Shown: in pieces, positions 1 through 9,530 of the stretch
Numbering within the stretch: position 1 is the stretch's first letter
Layout: the number at the start of each line of letters is the position of its first letter
DNA from: Rhodospirillaceae bacterium
GTDB taxonomy: Bacteria; Pseudomonadota; Alphaproteobacteria; Rhodospirillales; UBA2165
DNA length: 64,000 nucleotides
Assembly (NCBI GenBank): GCA_018649725.1
Contig: JABIHH010000062.1
Coordinates: 49,588 to 113,587, forward strand
Direction: 5' to 3'
Translations under genes and position numbers: made by a program
Notes under the pieces: generated by a model
The model's input: the letters and a program-made list of their open reading frames with translations, nothing else
What the model was told of the DNA's origin: nothing
The model's database searches: none

Positions 1-2856
1 GATAAAGCAATGGATGATGTGCGGGAAAAACTCGATCTGGCAATATCGGAACTGCCCGACGAAACTGAAGAGCCAACCATTCATGAAGTGAATTTCAGCC
101 TGTTCCCCGTCGTCGTGGTAATCCTTTCAGGTGACGTGCCGGAGCGCAAACTCATCGGTCTTGCCAATGAATTACAAGATTCGATAGAAGGTATTCCAAG
201 TGTCCTGAAAGCCGAGATCGCCGGAGACCGTGATGAAATGGTCGAGGTGATCATTGATCCAGTGAAGCTCGAAAGCTATGGCATCCAGGCGGGTGCGGTA
301 ACCTCTGTTATGAAATCGAGCAATTTGCTGGTCGCGGCTGGTGTTCAAGATACCGGCAAGGGACGGTTTTCCATTAAAGTGCCCGGCATTTTTGAGAACG
401 TGACCGACATCATGAACATGCCGGTCGTTGTCGATGGTGATTCAGCCGTTAGGGTAAGAGATGTCGCCGAAGTGCGAAATACTTTTAAAGATCCGAAAGG
501 CTTTGCTCGGGTTTCCGGCAAAGGAGCGGTTGCCCTCGAAGTTTCCAAACGGACCGGTGAAAACATTATTGATACGATTGCCGATGTTCGGCGCGTTGTT
601 GAGATCGAACGCCAAAATTGGTCTGCCGAATTGCAAAGAGCAGTCAAGATCGATTTTTCACAAGATAAGTCTGACAATATCCGCGACATGCTAAAAGACC
701 TGCAAAACAACGTTTTAAGCGCGGTTATTCTGGTGATGGTTGTTGTTGTCGCTGTGCTGGGGCTGCGGACAGCAGGCTTAGTGGGCATTGCCATTCCAGG
801 TTCCTTCCTGATCGGTATTTTGGCGCTTTCTGCGCTCGGTTTGACAATGAATATGGTTGTGCTGTTTGCACTAATCTTGGCGGTTGGCATGTTAGTCGAT
901 GGTGCGATTGTCGTTACTGAATATGCTGATCGGAAAATGATCGAGGGCGAGCCTAGAGAACGAGCCTATGGCATGGCTGCAAAACGTATGGCCTGGCCGA
1001 TTATTGCTTCGACGGCGACGACTTTGGCGGCGTTTCTGCCGCTGTTGTTCTGGCCGGGTGTGGTCGGCGAGTTTATGAAGTTTCTGCCACTGACGCTTAT
1101 CCTGACTTTATCGGCTTCTTTGTTAATGGCGCTGATATTTGTGCCAACCCTTGGCTCCATATTTGGCAAACCAGGTGCGGTGGATGACAAATCACTAAAA
1201 GCGACACTGGCCGGCGAAACCGGTAATCTTGATGATGTTGAAGGATTTGCTGGCGGCTATCTCAAATTCCTTAAATCCGTTCTCCAGCATCCGGCAAAAG
1301 TTGTTGTGGCGGCCTTTGCCATGCTGATCGGCGTGCAGGTGGTCTACGGTGCCTTTGGTAAAGGCCTTGAATTCTTTCCCGATGTCGAGCCGGAAGTGGC
1401 TAAATTGCAAGTCCGTGCACGTGGCAATCTATCGATCCATGAGAAAGACGCTCTCATGCGTGAAGTTGAAAGTCGCATTCTCCATATGACTGAGTTCAAA
1501 ACCATTTATACGCGGACCGGGCAGGAGGAAAACAGCCGGGAAGCTGAAGATATTATTGGCACGACGACGCTCGAATTTACCGAATGGGATAAACGGCGCA
1601 AAGCGACGGTTATTTTGAAAGAAATTGGGGATTTGACCAAAAATATTCCCGGCATTTATGTCGATGCCCGAAAAGAGGAGGGTGGCCCGCCAGTGGGTAA
1701 GCCGATCAATCTGCAAATCTCATCGCGCTTTCCTGAAGCTCTGGAAAAAACAGTGTCGCTCATTCGCCAAAAACTAGAAACCACGCCGGGAATGATCAAT
1801 ATAGAGGATTCACGACCCTTGCCGGGCATCACCTGGGAAGTCACGGTTGACCGGGCTCAGGCAGCAAAGTTTGGCGTTGATATTAAAACCATCGGCCAAG
1901 CCATTCGACTGGTAACCGGTGGCATCAAAGTTGATGAATACCGGCCCAATAATACCGATGACGAAGTTGAAATTCGCGTGCGCTATCCGGCTGAATTTAG
2001 AACCATCAGCCAGCTCGATCATATTCGGATCAGCACCAATCAAGGTTTGGTGCCCTTAAGCAACTTTGTGAAACGCTCCGCCCAGCCTCGAATTGGCAAG
2101 GTGAACAGGGTGGATGGCAAACGCTCGTTATCGGTCAAAGCCGATCTGGAGCCAGGCCTGCTGGCCGATGTCAAAATACGTGAAGTTGCAAATTGGCTGG
2201 AAGCGCAGAAAATTGACCCACGGGTTGAAATAAAATTCAAAGGTGAGGACGAGGAACAACGTAAAGCCCAGGCTTTCTTATCCAAAGCTTTTGGCGTCGC
2301 CTTATTCATAATGGCGATTATATTGGTGACCCAATTCAACAGCTTTTATTCGGCGCTACTAATATTGTCAGCTGTCATTATGTCGACTATCGGGGTGTTT
2401 ATCGGCCTGCTATTAACCGGCCAGCCCTTTGGTATTGTCATGAGCGGCGTTGGTGTGATCGCGCTCGCCGGCATTGTGGTGAACAATAATATTGTCCTGA
2501 TCGATACCTTTGATCAGCTTCGAAAAACCATCAAAGATCCGATGGAAGCCATCATGCGAACCGGTGCTCAACGGATGCGCCCGGTCTTGCTGACCACGAC
2601 GACGACCATATTGGGGCTGATGCCGATGGTATTGGGGGTGAACATCGATTTTGTCACCCGCGAAGTTGCAATGGGCGCGCCGTCATCGCAATGGTGGACA
2701 CAGCTCTCAACGGCGATTGTCTTTGGTTTGGGATTTGCGACGATTTTGACGCTGTTTGTAACGCCGGCGTCACTGATGATCAGGGCAAATGTCCAAGCCT
2801 GGAAAGGCCGTCGCCGCCAGCAGAAACTTGTATCTAGCGCAACCCCGGCGGAGTAG
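1..2856 (+). CDS. RND efflux transporter permease (5' end outside window)
   Basis: Inner-membrane resistance-nodulation-division pump of the AcrB type, which exports substrates through an adaptor and an outer-membrane channel using the proton gradient. The frame is open from base 1, so the gene starts upstream; about 951 codons are visible against roughly 1040 usual, so the N-terminus is missing. A first membrane block begins near residue 240 of the fragment and a second lies near 770-930 (ending FATILTLFVTPASLMI), separated by a large periplasmic loop. The TM4 motif reads GMLVDGAIVVTE. AcrB-type pumps have two adjacent Asp here (VDD); only one is present, so the proton relay may differ from the second RND pump of this window, which has VDD. 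No adaptor gene is visible. It converges on pssA with 3 bp between the stops. Confidence 0.93.
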   Translation, partial: DKAMDDVREKLDLAISELPDETEEPTIHEVNFSLFPVVVVILSGDVPERKLIGLANELQDSIEGIPSVLKAEIAGDRDEMVEVIIDPVKLESYGIQAGAVTSVMKSSNLLVAAGVQDTGKGRFSIKVPGIFENVTDIMNMPVVVDGDSAVRVRDVAEVRNTFKDPKGFARVSGKGAVALEVSKRTGENIIDTIADVRRVVEIERQNWSAELQRAVKIDFSQDKSDNIRDMLKDLQNNVLSAVILVMVVVVAVLGLRTAGLVGIAIPGSFLIGILALSALGLTMNMVVLFALILAVGMLVDGAIVVTEYADRKMIEGEPRERAYGMAAKRMAWPIIASTATTLAAFLPLLFWPGVVGEFMKFLPLTLILTLSASLLMALIFVPTLGSIFGKPGAVDDKSLKATLAGETGNLDDVEGFAGGYLKFLKSVLQHPAKVVVAAFAMLIGVQVVYGAFGKGLEFFPDVEPEVAKLQVRARGNLSIHEKDALMREVESRILHMTEFKTIYTRTGQEENSREAEDIIGTTTLEFTEWDKRRKATVILKEIGDLTKNIPGIYVDARKEEGGPPVGKPINLQISSRFPEALEKTVSLIRQKLETTPGMINIEDSRPLPGITWEVTVDRAQAAKFGVDIKTIGQAIRLVTGGIKVDEYRPNNTDDEVEIRVRYPAEFRTISQLDHIRISTNQGLVPLSNFVKRSAQPRIGKVNRVDGKRSLSVKADLEPGLLADVKIREVANWLEAQKIDPRVEIKFKGEDEEQRKAQAFLSKAFGVALFIMAIILVTQFNSFYSALLILSAVIMSTIGVFIGLLLTGQPFGIVMSGVGVIALAGIVVNNNIVLIDTFDQLRKTIKDPMEAIMRTGAQRMRPVLLTTTTTILGLMPMVLGVNIDFVTREVAMGAPSSQWWTQLSTAIVFGLGFATILTLFVTPASLMIRANVQAWKGRRRQQKLVSSATPAE

Positions 2857-2859
2857 TTT

Positions 2860-3648
2860 CTACTCTTCCGGAACTTCGGGTACGGGTTTTGGTTTTGGTG
2901 ATTTTGCTTCCTGTTTTTTGTAGGATTGATAGCCGAACGGGAAGGAAATGATATAGGCCGCCAGAACAATACTGAGGGTAAGCCAAGGCGCGCTTACCGC
3001 GAGCGCTGCAACCAGACCGACAACTAGCATGGTGAGCAGAATGAAGCGGTGCTGGATACGTAGGGTCTTAAAAGAATATGTCGGCAATTGGCTAACTAAG
3101 AGGCCGGAGACAACAAAAATAAAAATTGCCACGAAAAACGGCTCGCGCAAAAAACTCATATCCGTTTGAAACGAAATAATCATCGGTAGCAACACCAGAC
3201 CGGCCCCGGCAGGTGCGGGTACGCCGGTGAAATAGTTTTTTGTCCAATTTGGCAGCTCTGGCCCTTCGATATCGGTGTTGAACCGGGCCAATCTGAGTGC
3301 ACAGCAAACGCTGAACAACAAAACCAACACCCAGCCGTATCTACCGGCATCTTTCATTGTCCAGAGATAGAGCAAAATGGCCGGTGCTACGCCAAAGCAA
3401 ATAAAATCCGACAGGCTGTCTAATTCGGCACCAAATTTAGAGGTGCCACGAAGGGCGCGGGCAATTCGGCCATCGAGCGAATCTAAAATGGCGGCAATGG
3501 CAAGTGAGATGAGGGCCGCTTCCCATTTTTCCTCTAAACCAAACCGAATGGCTGTCAGGCCGGCGCAAAGGGCCAACATCGTCAAGATGTTAGGGATCAT
3601 TTTGTTGAAAGACAGGCCTTTCAATCGTTCACGTCGTTGGCGGAACAT
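2860..3648 (-). CDS. pssA: CDP-diacylglycerol-serine O-phosphatidyltransferase
   Basis: Integral membrane enzyme that makes phosphatidylserine from CDP-diacylglycerol and serine, the first step to phosphatidylethanolamine. The CDP-alcohol phosphotransferase signature is complete near residues 50-75: DG..AR........G...D...D, seen as LDSLDGRIARALRG then FGAELDSLSD. Several hydrophobic helices follow and a Lys/Pro-rich tail ends in PEVPEE. The open frame runs back inside psd, but the ATG at 3648 (MFRQRRERLKG) lies 1 bp past the psd stop and gives 262 residues, a normal length, so it is preferred. psd-pssA is a standard alphaproteobacterial pair; translational coupling is likely. Confidence 0.93.
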   Translation of the reverse strand: MFRQRRERLKGLSFNKMIPNILTMLALCAGLTAIRFGLEEKWEAALISLAIAAILDSLDGRIARALRGTSKFGAELDSLSDFICFGVAPAILLYLWTMKDAGRYGWVLVLLFSVCCALRLARFNTDIEGPELPNWTKNYFTGVPAPAGAGLVLLPMIISFQTDMSFLREPFFVAIFIFVVSGLLVSQLPTYSFKTLRIQHRFILLTMLVVGLVAALAVSAPWLTLSIVLAAYIISFPFGYQSYKKQEAKSPKPKPVPEVPEE

Positions 3649-3649
3649 T

Positions 3650-4336
3650 TTATCTGATCTCCCCGCTGCGTGGTTGTTCATTGGCATCAAAATCTGCAAT
3701 AACCGTTTCGCCCGCGACCGCCCGTTGACCGACAGCAACCAGTGCAGGCACTTCTTTTGGCAAATAGACATCAACCCGGCTGCCAAAGCGAATGAGGCCG
3801 AAGCGCTCTCCAGTAATGACACTTTGCTGTTCCTGGATGTCGCATTTGATACGTCTGGCAACGAGGCCAGCGATTTGCACAAATGCAATGTCTGCGCCGC
3901 CGGTTGTTGTCAGGCGCACACTTTGGCGTTCATTGAACTCACTGGCCTTATCAAGCGAGGCATTGAGAAATTTTCCTGGACGGTAAGCGAGCTTGGTAAT
4001 GGTACCGGCGATTGGCACGCGGTTTACGTGAACATCAAAAACATTCATGAATATTGCAATGCGGTTGAGCGGCTGGTCACCCATTTCTAATTCTGCCGGC
4101 GGCACGGCTTCTTGGATCATTTGCACGACCCCATCAGCCGGGCTAATGACGAGCCCATCGCGGGTAGGTGTGAAGCGGTCCGGATCCCGAAAGAAGTAGG
4201 TGCACCAGATCGTCAGGATAACACCAACCCAGCCTGCGGGCTCATTGAAATAGGCGGCAATGACGGTCAGAGCCGCAAATAGGGCTATAAATGGCCAGCC
4301 GGCTCTATTGATCGGTACAAAAACAGATTTTAACAA
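3650..4336 (-). CDS. psd: Phosphatidylserine decarboxylase proenzyme, short type
   Basis: Converts phosphatidylserine to phosphatidylethanolamine at the inner membrane. The 228-residue length fits the short class. Two hydrophobic segments near residues 13-50 act as membrane anchor. The motifs YFFRDPDR (about 47-54) and ISPADGVV (about 64-71) are typical. Near the C-terminus FGLIRFGSRVDVYLP holds the Gly-Ser self-cleavage site at which the Ser becomes the pyruvoyl prosthetic group. It lies immediately upstream of pssA, so the two consecutive steps are encoded together. Confidence 0.95.
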   Translation of the reverse strand: MLKSVFVPINRAGWPFIALFAALTVIAAYFNEPAGWVGVILTIWCTYFFRDPDRFTPTRDGLVISPADGVVQMIQEAVPPAELEMGDQPLNRIAIFMNVFDVHVNRVPIAGTITKLAYRPGKFLNASLDKASEFNERQSVRLTTTGGADIAFVQIAGLVARRIKCDIQEQQSVITGERFGLIRFGSRVDVYLPKEVPALVAVGQRAVAGETVIADFDANEQPRSGEIR

Positions 4337-4428
4337 TTTTAATCCTTAATTCGACGATTTGATGAATGACCATATCCGGTAATTCAAATAATCTATAATA
4401 AATACATTGATATAGGCAAATAGCCCAA

Positions 4429-4455
4429 TCATTCCCGGGTTTTAACCGGGAATGA
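4429..4455. repeat. 10-bp inverted repeat between rpoH and psd
   Basis: TCATTCCCGG and CCGGGAATGA form a perfect 10-bp stem with a 7-nt loop. It lies about 80 bp after the rpoH stop and about 95 bp before the psd start, both on the minus strand. Neither side is followed by a T-run, so it is not a classic intrinsic terminator; it may be a transcript-end hairpin or an operator. Confidence 0.5.
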
Positions 4456-4532
4456 CGGACTTCGTCAAACAAAGGATTTTAGAGAGTTGGCCGACGGGTC
4501 TATACGGGCGAGGTACAGGTTTGAGTTGGCCG

Positions 4533-5417
4533 TTAGTAGGCGTTCTCGTTACTTTCGATTCTCTCATGCTCTGCTGTGACGATTTTTTGAATTTTCACAA
4601 ACACGGCATGCTCGATTTGGCGAACGCGTTCAGGCGAAATTTGAAACAAGGTGCCCAATTCGCCAAGGGTTGATTTGTCTTCATTTAAGCGGCGATTGGT
4701 GAAGATTTCACGCTCGCGGTCGGTTAGCTGCTCCAGCGCATTTGTCAATAGACCACGTTGGAAATTTCTTTCATCATAATGAGTGGCCGCTTCTTCGGGC
4801 GTATCAGAATTGTCAACCAAGCGATCTTGCCACTCAGTATTGTCTTCATCGCCAAGGACTTCGTTGAGAGATGAATCTGGATTACTCATCCGACCGTCCA
4901 TCGACATCACTTCGTGTTTGGCAACTTTCAGCCGATCCATAATTACTTCAACGTCTTCATCGGTAAGCTGCCCATCATTAGTTCCGGCCAGCTCCAACTT
5001 CATCCGACGTAAATTGAAGAACAATTTCTTTTGGCCGACAGTGGTACCAATTCGAACCAATGACCAGGAGCGCATGATATACTCCTGCATTGCGGCTCTA
5101 ATCCACCACTTGGCATAGGTGGAAAGCCGAAAGCCTTTGGCTAAATCAAAACGATCTATCGCCTGCATCATGCCAACACAGCCCTCTGAGATGAGATCTT
5201 CGCGAGATAAGCCATAGCGGCCGAAATTGTTGGCGAGCTTCACGACGAGCCGGAGGTGGCTCGTAACGAGAGCATGGACGGATTTTTGGTCACCCTTTTT
5301 TTGCCAAGCATTGATGTATTTAACTTCATCAGCTCCACTCAGCATCGGATAATGACGGACTTCGCTTAAAAAGCGGTCACGGTTTTTCGAAAAATAATGT
5401 TCGTATGGTTCTGTCAC
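4533..5417 (-). CDS. rpoH: RNA polymerase heat-shock sigma factor RpoH (sigma-32)
   Basis: Alternative sigma factor directing RNA polymerase to heat-shock promoters. The 294 residues carry region 2 (LRLVVKLANNFGRYGLSRED, then STYAKWWIRAAMQEYIMRSW) and region 4 with a helix-turn-helix (LGELGTLFQISPERVRQIE, about 253-271). The diagnostic RpoH box GQKKLFFNLRRMK near 130 separates it from RpoD and RpoS. The start is GTG with GGAG 7 nt upstream. The 212-bp upstream gap has an A-rich tract on the coding strand just before the gene and must hold its promoter, but I could not identify a confident -35/-10 pair. Alphaproteobacteria often have more than one RpoH; only this one is in view. Confidence 0.95.
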   Translation of the reverse strand: MTEPYEHYFSKNRDRFLSEVRHYPMLSGADEVKYINAWQKKGDQKSVHALVTSHLRLVVKLANNFGRYGLSREDLISEGCVGMMQAIDRFDLAKGFRLSTYAKWWIRAAMQEYIMRSWSLVRIGTTVGQKKLFFNLRRMKLELAGTNDGQLTDEDVEVIMDRLKVAKHEVMSMDGRMSNPDSSLNEVLGDEDNTEWQDRLVDNSDTPEEAATHYDERNFQRGLLTNALEQLTDREREIFTNRRLNEDKSTLGELGTLFQISPERVRQIEHAVFVKIQKIVTAEHERIESNENAY

Positions 5418-5629
5418 GGCTCGTCTCCATATTAGTCAAATGCATGTTTTTTTATCTTTGTCTTTTTTTGTGGTTTCACTTTTTAAGGAGACCCCCCAAC
5501 TTAGCCGGATGGGGCAATCAGTAACTGAGCCGTATACGAGAGTAACTCCTCAACGCGAAAACCTTAGCGCGTGAGTTAAACGCTACTTGAAGTAGATTAA
5601 GTGGATAATTGTGGCGAGCCGAAAAAAAG

Positions 5630-6253
5630 TTACGGTTTTCCCGCAAAGGTATCGAGGGACATCACAGTTCTAAGGAGGTCAGCCACAGTTCTGGCCTGCA
5701 TTTTCTCCATTACCCTAGCCCGATGGACTTCGACTGTACGTTGAGTAATACCAAGATCAAAGGCAATTTGCTTGTTCAGTTTTCCTTTGGCGATCATTTC
5801 CAAAACGTCTTTCTCACGTGGTGTGAGCAAATTCATCCGATCTTGGATTTCATCCTGGAAATCCAGATCAGCCATCAGAGTACGACTTTTGTCGATCGCT
5901 TTATGGGCAACTTCCAATAGCATTTGGTTATTGATCGGCTTTTCAACAAAATCGAAGGCGCCTTCTTTCATTGCGCGAACAGCCATCTGAGTGTCGCCAT
6001 GTGCCGTCACAATAATGATGGGCAAGCGGCTTGGCTCTTCAGCTAATTTGGTTTGTAGATCCAGGCCACTGATGCCGGGCATCCGAACATCTAGAAGAAT
6101 GCAACCGGGACCTTCAACCGGGATGGCTTCGAGAAATTCGTTGCCTGAGGAGTAGGTCTCAACAGACAGATCAACGGATTCAAAGAGATCTTTCATAAGT
6201 TCTCTGTTGATTTCGTCATCTTCAACGACATAGACCGTTGGATCACTTGCCAT
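5630..6253 (-). CDS. FixJ-family response regulator (REC + LuxR-type HTH)
   Basis: Two-component transcription regulator of 207 residues. The receiver domain (about 5-120) has the acidic pair VVEDDE, the phospho-acceptor Asp in ILLDVRMPG (about 56), Thr in IIVTAHGD and Lys in VEKPI. The NarL/FixJ-type DNA-binding domain (about 140-205) reads LTPREKDVLEMIAKGKLNKQ and then RTVEVHRARVMEKM. The start is set by GGGAGGAATTA directly before the ATG. The gene follows a large PAS hybrid kinase by 91 bp on the same strand, so that kinase is the likely partner. A role in oxygen or redox sensing is only suggested by the FixJ resemblance; no fix genes are present. Confidence 0.9.
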   Translation of the reverse strand: MASDPTVYVVEDDEINRELMKDLFESVDLSVETYSSGNEFLEAIPVEGPGCILLDVRMPGISGLDLQTKLAEEPSRLPIIIVTAHGDTQMAVRAMKEGAFDFVEKPINNQMLLEVAHKAIDKSRTLMADLDFQDEIQDRMNLLTPREKDVLEMIAKGKLNKQIAFDLGITQRTVEVHRARVMEKMQARTVADLLRTVMSLDTFAGKP

Positions 6254-6344
6254 TAATTCCTCCCTGAGACAAAGGCTGTAATTACAATATGAGTTTCTTG
6301 CCCCAGCTTCAACTATGCATATTATTATTGTTCAAGAAAGCGCG

Positions 6345-9300
6345 TTAGTTAGATTTTTTGCCATAGGTAATTTTATGGCCCGGTTTCAGAGCTTCATTGA
6401 CATTGGTTAAGACTTCACTGATATCAAACGGTTTTGTCAGGTAATTATAAAACCCGGCCTCTCTGCCTTTCTCTATATCGTGCGGCATTGCTGCGGCCGA
6501 AAGCGCGATGACGGGTATGTCTTTCGTTTCTGTGCTGTCTTGTAAAATGGCCATGGCTTCCAATCCGCTCATGCCGGGTAGGTTGATATCCATAAAAATA
6601 ATATCAGGGTGATTTTCGCGGGCGGATTCTAAACCGTCTTCTGCAGAAATCGCCGATAAGAGATCTATATTTTGAATATTGTCGATCAGTTCCTCCATCA
6701 AATGCAGATTGGAGGTGTCGTCTTCGATATAAAGCAGCTTATAGACGGTGCTTTCAAGATCATCTGAGATGCTGGTCACTGGATCATCAATGTAAGGCTG
6801 TTGAGTCGACGGGGCTTTGTCACCAGAAGGCGCCAGGAATTCGATCCAGAAAATACTGCCGACATCGAAAGTGCTGGAAAATCCGATTTTCCCATCCATT
6901 AGATCGACCAATTGCTTGGTAATAGTAAGGCCGATGCCGGTACCTTCGATGCCTTTTTGCTCCGCCCCTAAACGGCTGAAAGGTTCAAAAATTTCTTCGT
7001 GACGATCTTCCGGAATACCGATGCCGGTGTCTTCTACCGAAATCCTAATCTTGTTGTCATCGGTCAATTGGCTACTGATGGTGACCGAACCTCCAGGTTT
7101 ATTATATTTAATCGCGTTTGATAGTAAATTAAGGAAGGCCTGTTTGAAGCGCGTTCGGTCAGCCATTAATAACTGGCTTGACGGAGAAGGTTTTATTAAT
7201 TTGATCTCGATGTTATTTCTTTCTGCTAAAGAGGCAATCAGACTAACGCATTCTTCGATCGGCTCAGTTATATCGATATTCGATAATTCAAAGGCAATAC
7301 GGCCCGATTCGATTTTCGCTAAATCCAGAATATCATTGATGAGTTTCAACAGGTGTTGGCCGCTCACCAAAATCTGATTTACCTGTTTCGTTTGGCGTCC
7401 TTGCAAGGGATCTTTTTTGGTTTGCAACAACAATTGGGCATATCCGAGAATTGCGTTCATCGGTGTTCGAAGTTCGTGGCTCATGCTAGATAAAAATTCA
7501 GATTTCGCTTTATTGGCAAATTCTGCCTCACGCCGTGCCTGCTCCAAGGCTTCTTCGTTACGTTTTTGCTCGGTAATATCCTGGGACGTGCCGCGCATGC
7601 CGATCAGGTTTTGCTGCTGATCAAACAGGGCCTCAACTACACCATGAATAAACCTTTCTGATCCGTCGGGCCGGATTATGCGGAAATCAATTGTATGATG
7701 AGTATCTGTCGCGGATATTTCATGTGAAAGGGCCCTCATTCTTTCTCTGTCGTCGGGATGAACCATGCTTAGAAACCAATCAAAGGTTAATTCCACTGTA
7801 TTCGGTTTCACACCAAATATGCGGTAATGTTCATCACTCCATTCGAAAGTTTGTGTCGCGAATTTTCCCTCCCAGCTGCCAATTTTCGCGATGCTTTGAG
7901 CGGTATCAAGCGCGGCTTTATTCTTCTCCATCTCGGCTTGTGCTATTTTACGTTCTGTAATATCCAACGACAGCACGAATAGACCTTGCACGTCGCCGGC
8001 ATCATCAAAATCAGGTATCAAAGAAACTTGGGTATATACATCGGTGCCATCTTCTCCCGGAAAAAAATTGTCATAGTTTACCGGCTCTCCTGCCAATGTT
8101 TTTTGGATATACGGCCAAATGGCTGCTGTGGTCTCGGGGGGGAAGACATCTTGAATACGCTTGCCAATGATTTCTTCGGAATCCAATCCGATGGTTTCGA
8201 AGTTCTTGTTGGCAAATTGAAAGCGCAAATCTTGATCATGATAGGCGATCATGGCGGGCATCGCGTCGGTGATGAGGTGGAGACGGTTCTCACTTTCCCG
8301 TAGCGCATCTTCGCGCGCTTTTAGCTCCGTGATATCCGTATAAAGCACCATTGTGCTGCCATTGCTTAACTTATGTTTTCGGATTTGGACCCATTGATCG
8401 TTGCGATGTAATTCGACTGTAGAGCTTTCTTCTTCAAATTCATCAATCCGGCAATTTACCCATTCATCTATACCATCCTTCGGTTCAACCTGGGTCGTAG
8501 TGGCAAAAGCTCTGATAAAATCTTCATATTTTTCGCCAGGTAGGAGGAATTTCTGGGCAGTCGGGTGAGACAGTCTGAAATAACTGTTACAATAAACAAA
8601 TCGGCGATTTTCATCCCATAAGGCAAAACCGTCCGAAAAATTTTCGATCGCGGTAAAAAATTGCTGTTGCATGCCCGCAATTTTATCTTCCGCGAGAATC
8701 TGCTCGGTTTCTTCATCAGTGGTACCGCGATAACCCGTAAAATTGCCGTCATCATCAAATTTGGGGCGACCACTGGAGACAAAGTGGCGGACGGTGCCAT
8801 CCTTCTGCTTGACCTGGAAGTGAAAGTTTCTAAAAGATTGATGGGCATCTATGGCGTTAAGATGACCTTTCCATCCAGGACTGTCAGTGTTCAGTATCGG
8901 TAATTCCCATCTTTTTTTGCCGATTAAGGCGTCGCCTTCAAAATGAGGCGCAGGATACATGGGAGGCGAGATAAAGGTAAATCTGTGCTCGGTATCGGTC
9001 TCCCAAAATCGATCTGCAGCCGTTTCAGTGAAATCTCTAAAACGTTTCTCACTTTCGGCCACAGCTTTTTCAGCCTTTTTCAATTCGGAAATATCAGATA
9101 CCGATACCAGCACAGCGGACTCATTGTCCCATTCAATTGGGGCTGCATTATCGATTGAATAGAACTCGCTACCATCGAGGCGAATATGTATGAGTTCTAT
9201 GAAATCCTGGGGTTCATGAGTCTCTTCAAGCTGCCGCCGACGATCGGTAAGGGTCTTATGAAAATCTGGATGGGTGAGTTCCAGTGAGGTGCGTCCCAAC

Positions 9301-9482
9301 AAATCTTCGACGCTGTCTGCCCCAAACATGCGCACTGCAGATTGGTTGGCAAAGACAATTTCGAAATCCTGATGAACTAATACGCCGGTTCTTTGAATTT
9401 CGATCAGGGTGCGATATTGCTGTTCGCTCGCCGACAGCAATTCTGCATTTTTTTCAACTGGCTTAGGCTCGTTCTTCCCCAC
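6345..9482 (-). CDS. Hybrid sensor histidine kinase with five PAS domains and a C-terminal receiver
   Basis: A 1045-residue sensor kinase without obvious membrane helices, so probably cytosolic. I read five PAS/PAC units at about 16-135, 140-262, 268-395, 398-520 and 523-650, several ending in the PAC-type DITE motif. They are followed by HisKA (SHELRTPMNAILGYAQLLL, phospho-His about 670), HATPase (N-box NLLSNAIKYN, G1 box DTGIGIP, G2 GTGIGLTI) and a receiver domain (IIFMDINLPGMSG, about 915-1035). The start is GTG with a GAGG about 8 nt upstream. It sits upstream of the FixJ-like regulator, probably co-transcribed. PAS units 2 and 3 resemble the PAS pair of the kinase at 34083-35864. Confidence 0.92.
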   Translation of the reverse strand: MGKNEPKPVEKNAELLSASEQQYRTLIEIQRTGVLVHQDFEIVFANQSAVRMFGADSVEDLLGRTSLELTHPDFHKTLTDRRRQLEETHEPQDFIELIHIRLDGSEFYSIDNAAPIEWDNESAVLVSVSDISELKKAEKAVAESEKRFRDFTETAADRFWETDTEHRFTFISPPMYPAPHFEGDALIGKKRWELPILNTDSPGWKGHLNAIDAHQSFRNFHFQVKQKDGTVRHFVSSGRPKFDDDGNFTGYRGTTDEETEQILAEDKIAGMQQQFFTAIENFSDGFALWDENRRFVYCNSYFRLSHPTAQKFLLPGEKYEDFIRAFATTTQVEPKDGIDEWVNCRIDEFEEESSTVELHRNDQWVQIRKHKLSNGSTMVLYTDITELKAREDALRESENRLHLITDAMPAMIAYHDQDLRFQFANKNFETIGLDSEEIIGKRIQDVFPPETTAAIWPYIQKTLAGEPVNYDNFFPGEDGTDVYTQVSLIPDFDDAGDVQGLFVLSLDITERKIAQAEMEKNKAALDTAQSIAKIGSWEGKFATQTFEWSDEHYRIFGVKPNTVELTFDWFLSMVHPDDRERMRALSHEISATDTHHTIDFRIIRPDGSERFIHGVVEALFDQQQNLIGMRGTSQDITEQKRNEEALEQARREAEFANKAKSEFLSSMSHELRTPMNAILGYAQLLLQTKKDPLQGRQTKQVNQILVSGQHLLKLINDILDLAKIESGRIAFELSNIDITEPIEECVSLIASLAERNNIEIKLIKPSPSSQLLMADRTRFKQAFLNLLSNAIKYNKPGGSVTISSQLTDDNKIRISVEDTGIGIPEDRHEEIFEPFSRLGAEQKGIEGTGIGLTITKQLVDLMDGKIGFSSTFDVGSIFWIEFLAPSGDKAPSTQQPYIDDPVTSISDDLESTVYKLLYIEDDTSNLHLMEELIDNIQNIDLLSAISAEDGLESARENHPDIIFMDINLPGMSGLEAMAILQDSTETKDIPVIALSAAAMPHDIEKGREAGFYNYLTKPFDISEVLTNVNEALKPGHKITYGKKSN

Positions 9483-9530
9483 GATGTAGACCTCATGCTA
9501 ATTGTTCGGACTGCTCGATCCCTTTATGCC

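Noticed and set aside
345..890. 181-codon minus-strand frame opposite the first RND gene
   Set aside because: Low-complexity Ser/Thr-rich translation typical of an antisense frame.
3377..4090. 237-codon plus-strand frame opposite psd and pssA
   Set aside because: It is antisense to two genes with complete family motifs and its translation has no recognisable fold.
4429..4455. Intrinsic terminator for rpoH
   Set aside because: Strong stem but no T-run on either strand, so it is reported only as an inverted repeat.
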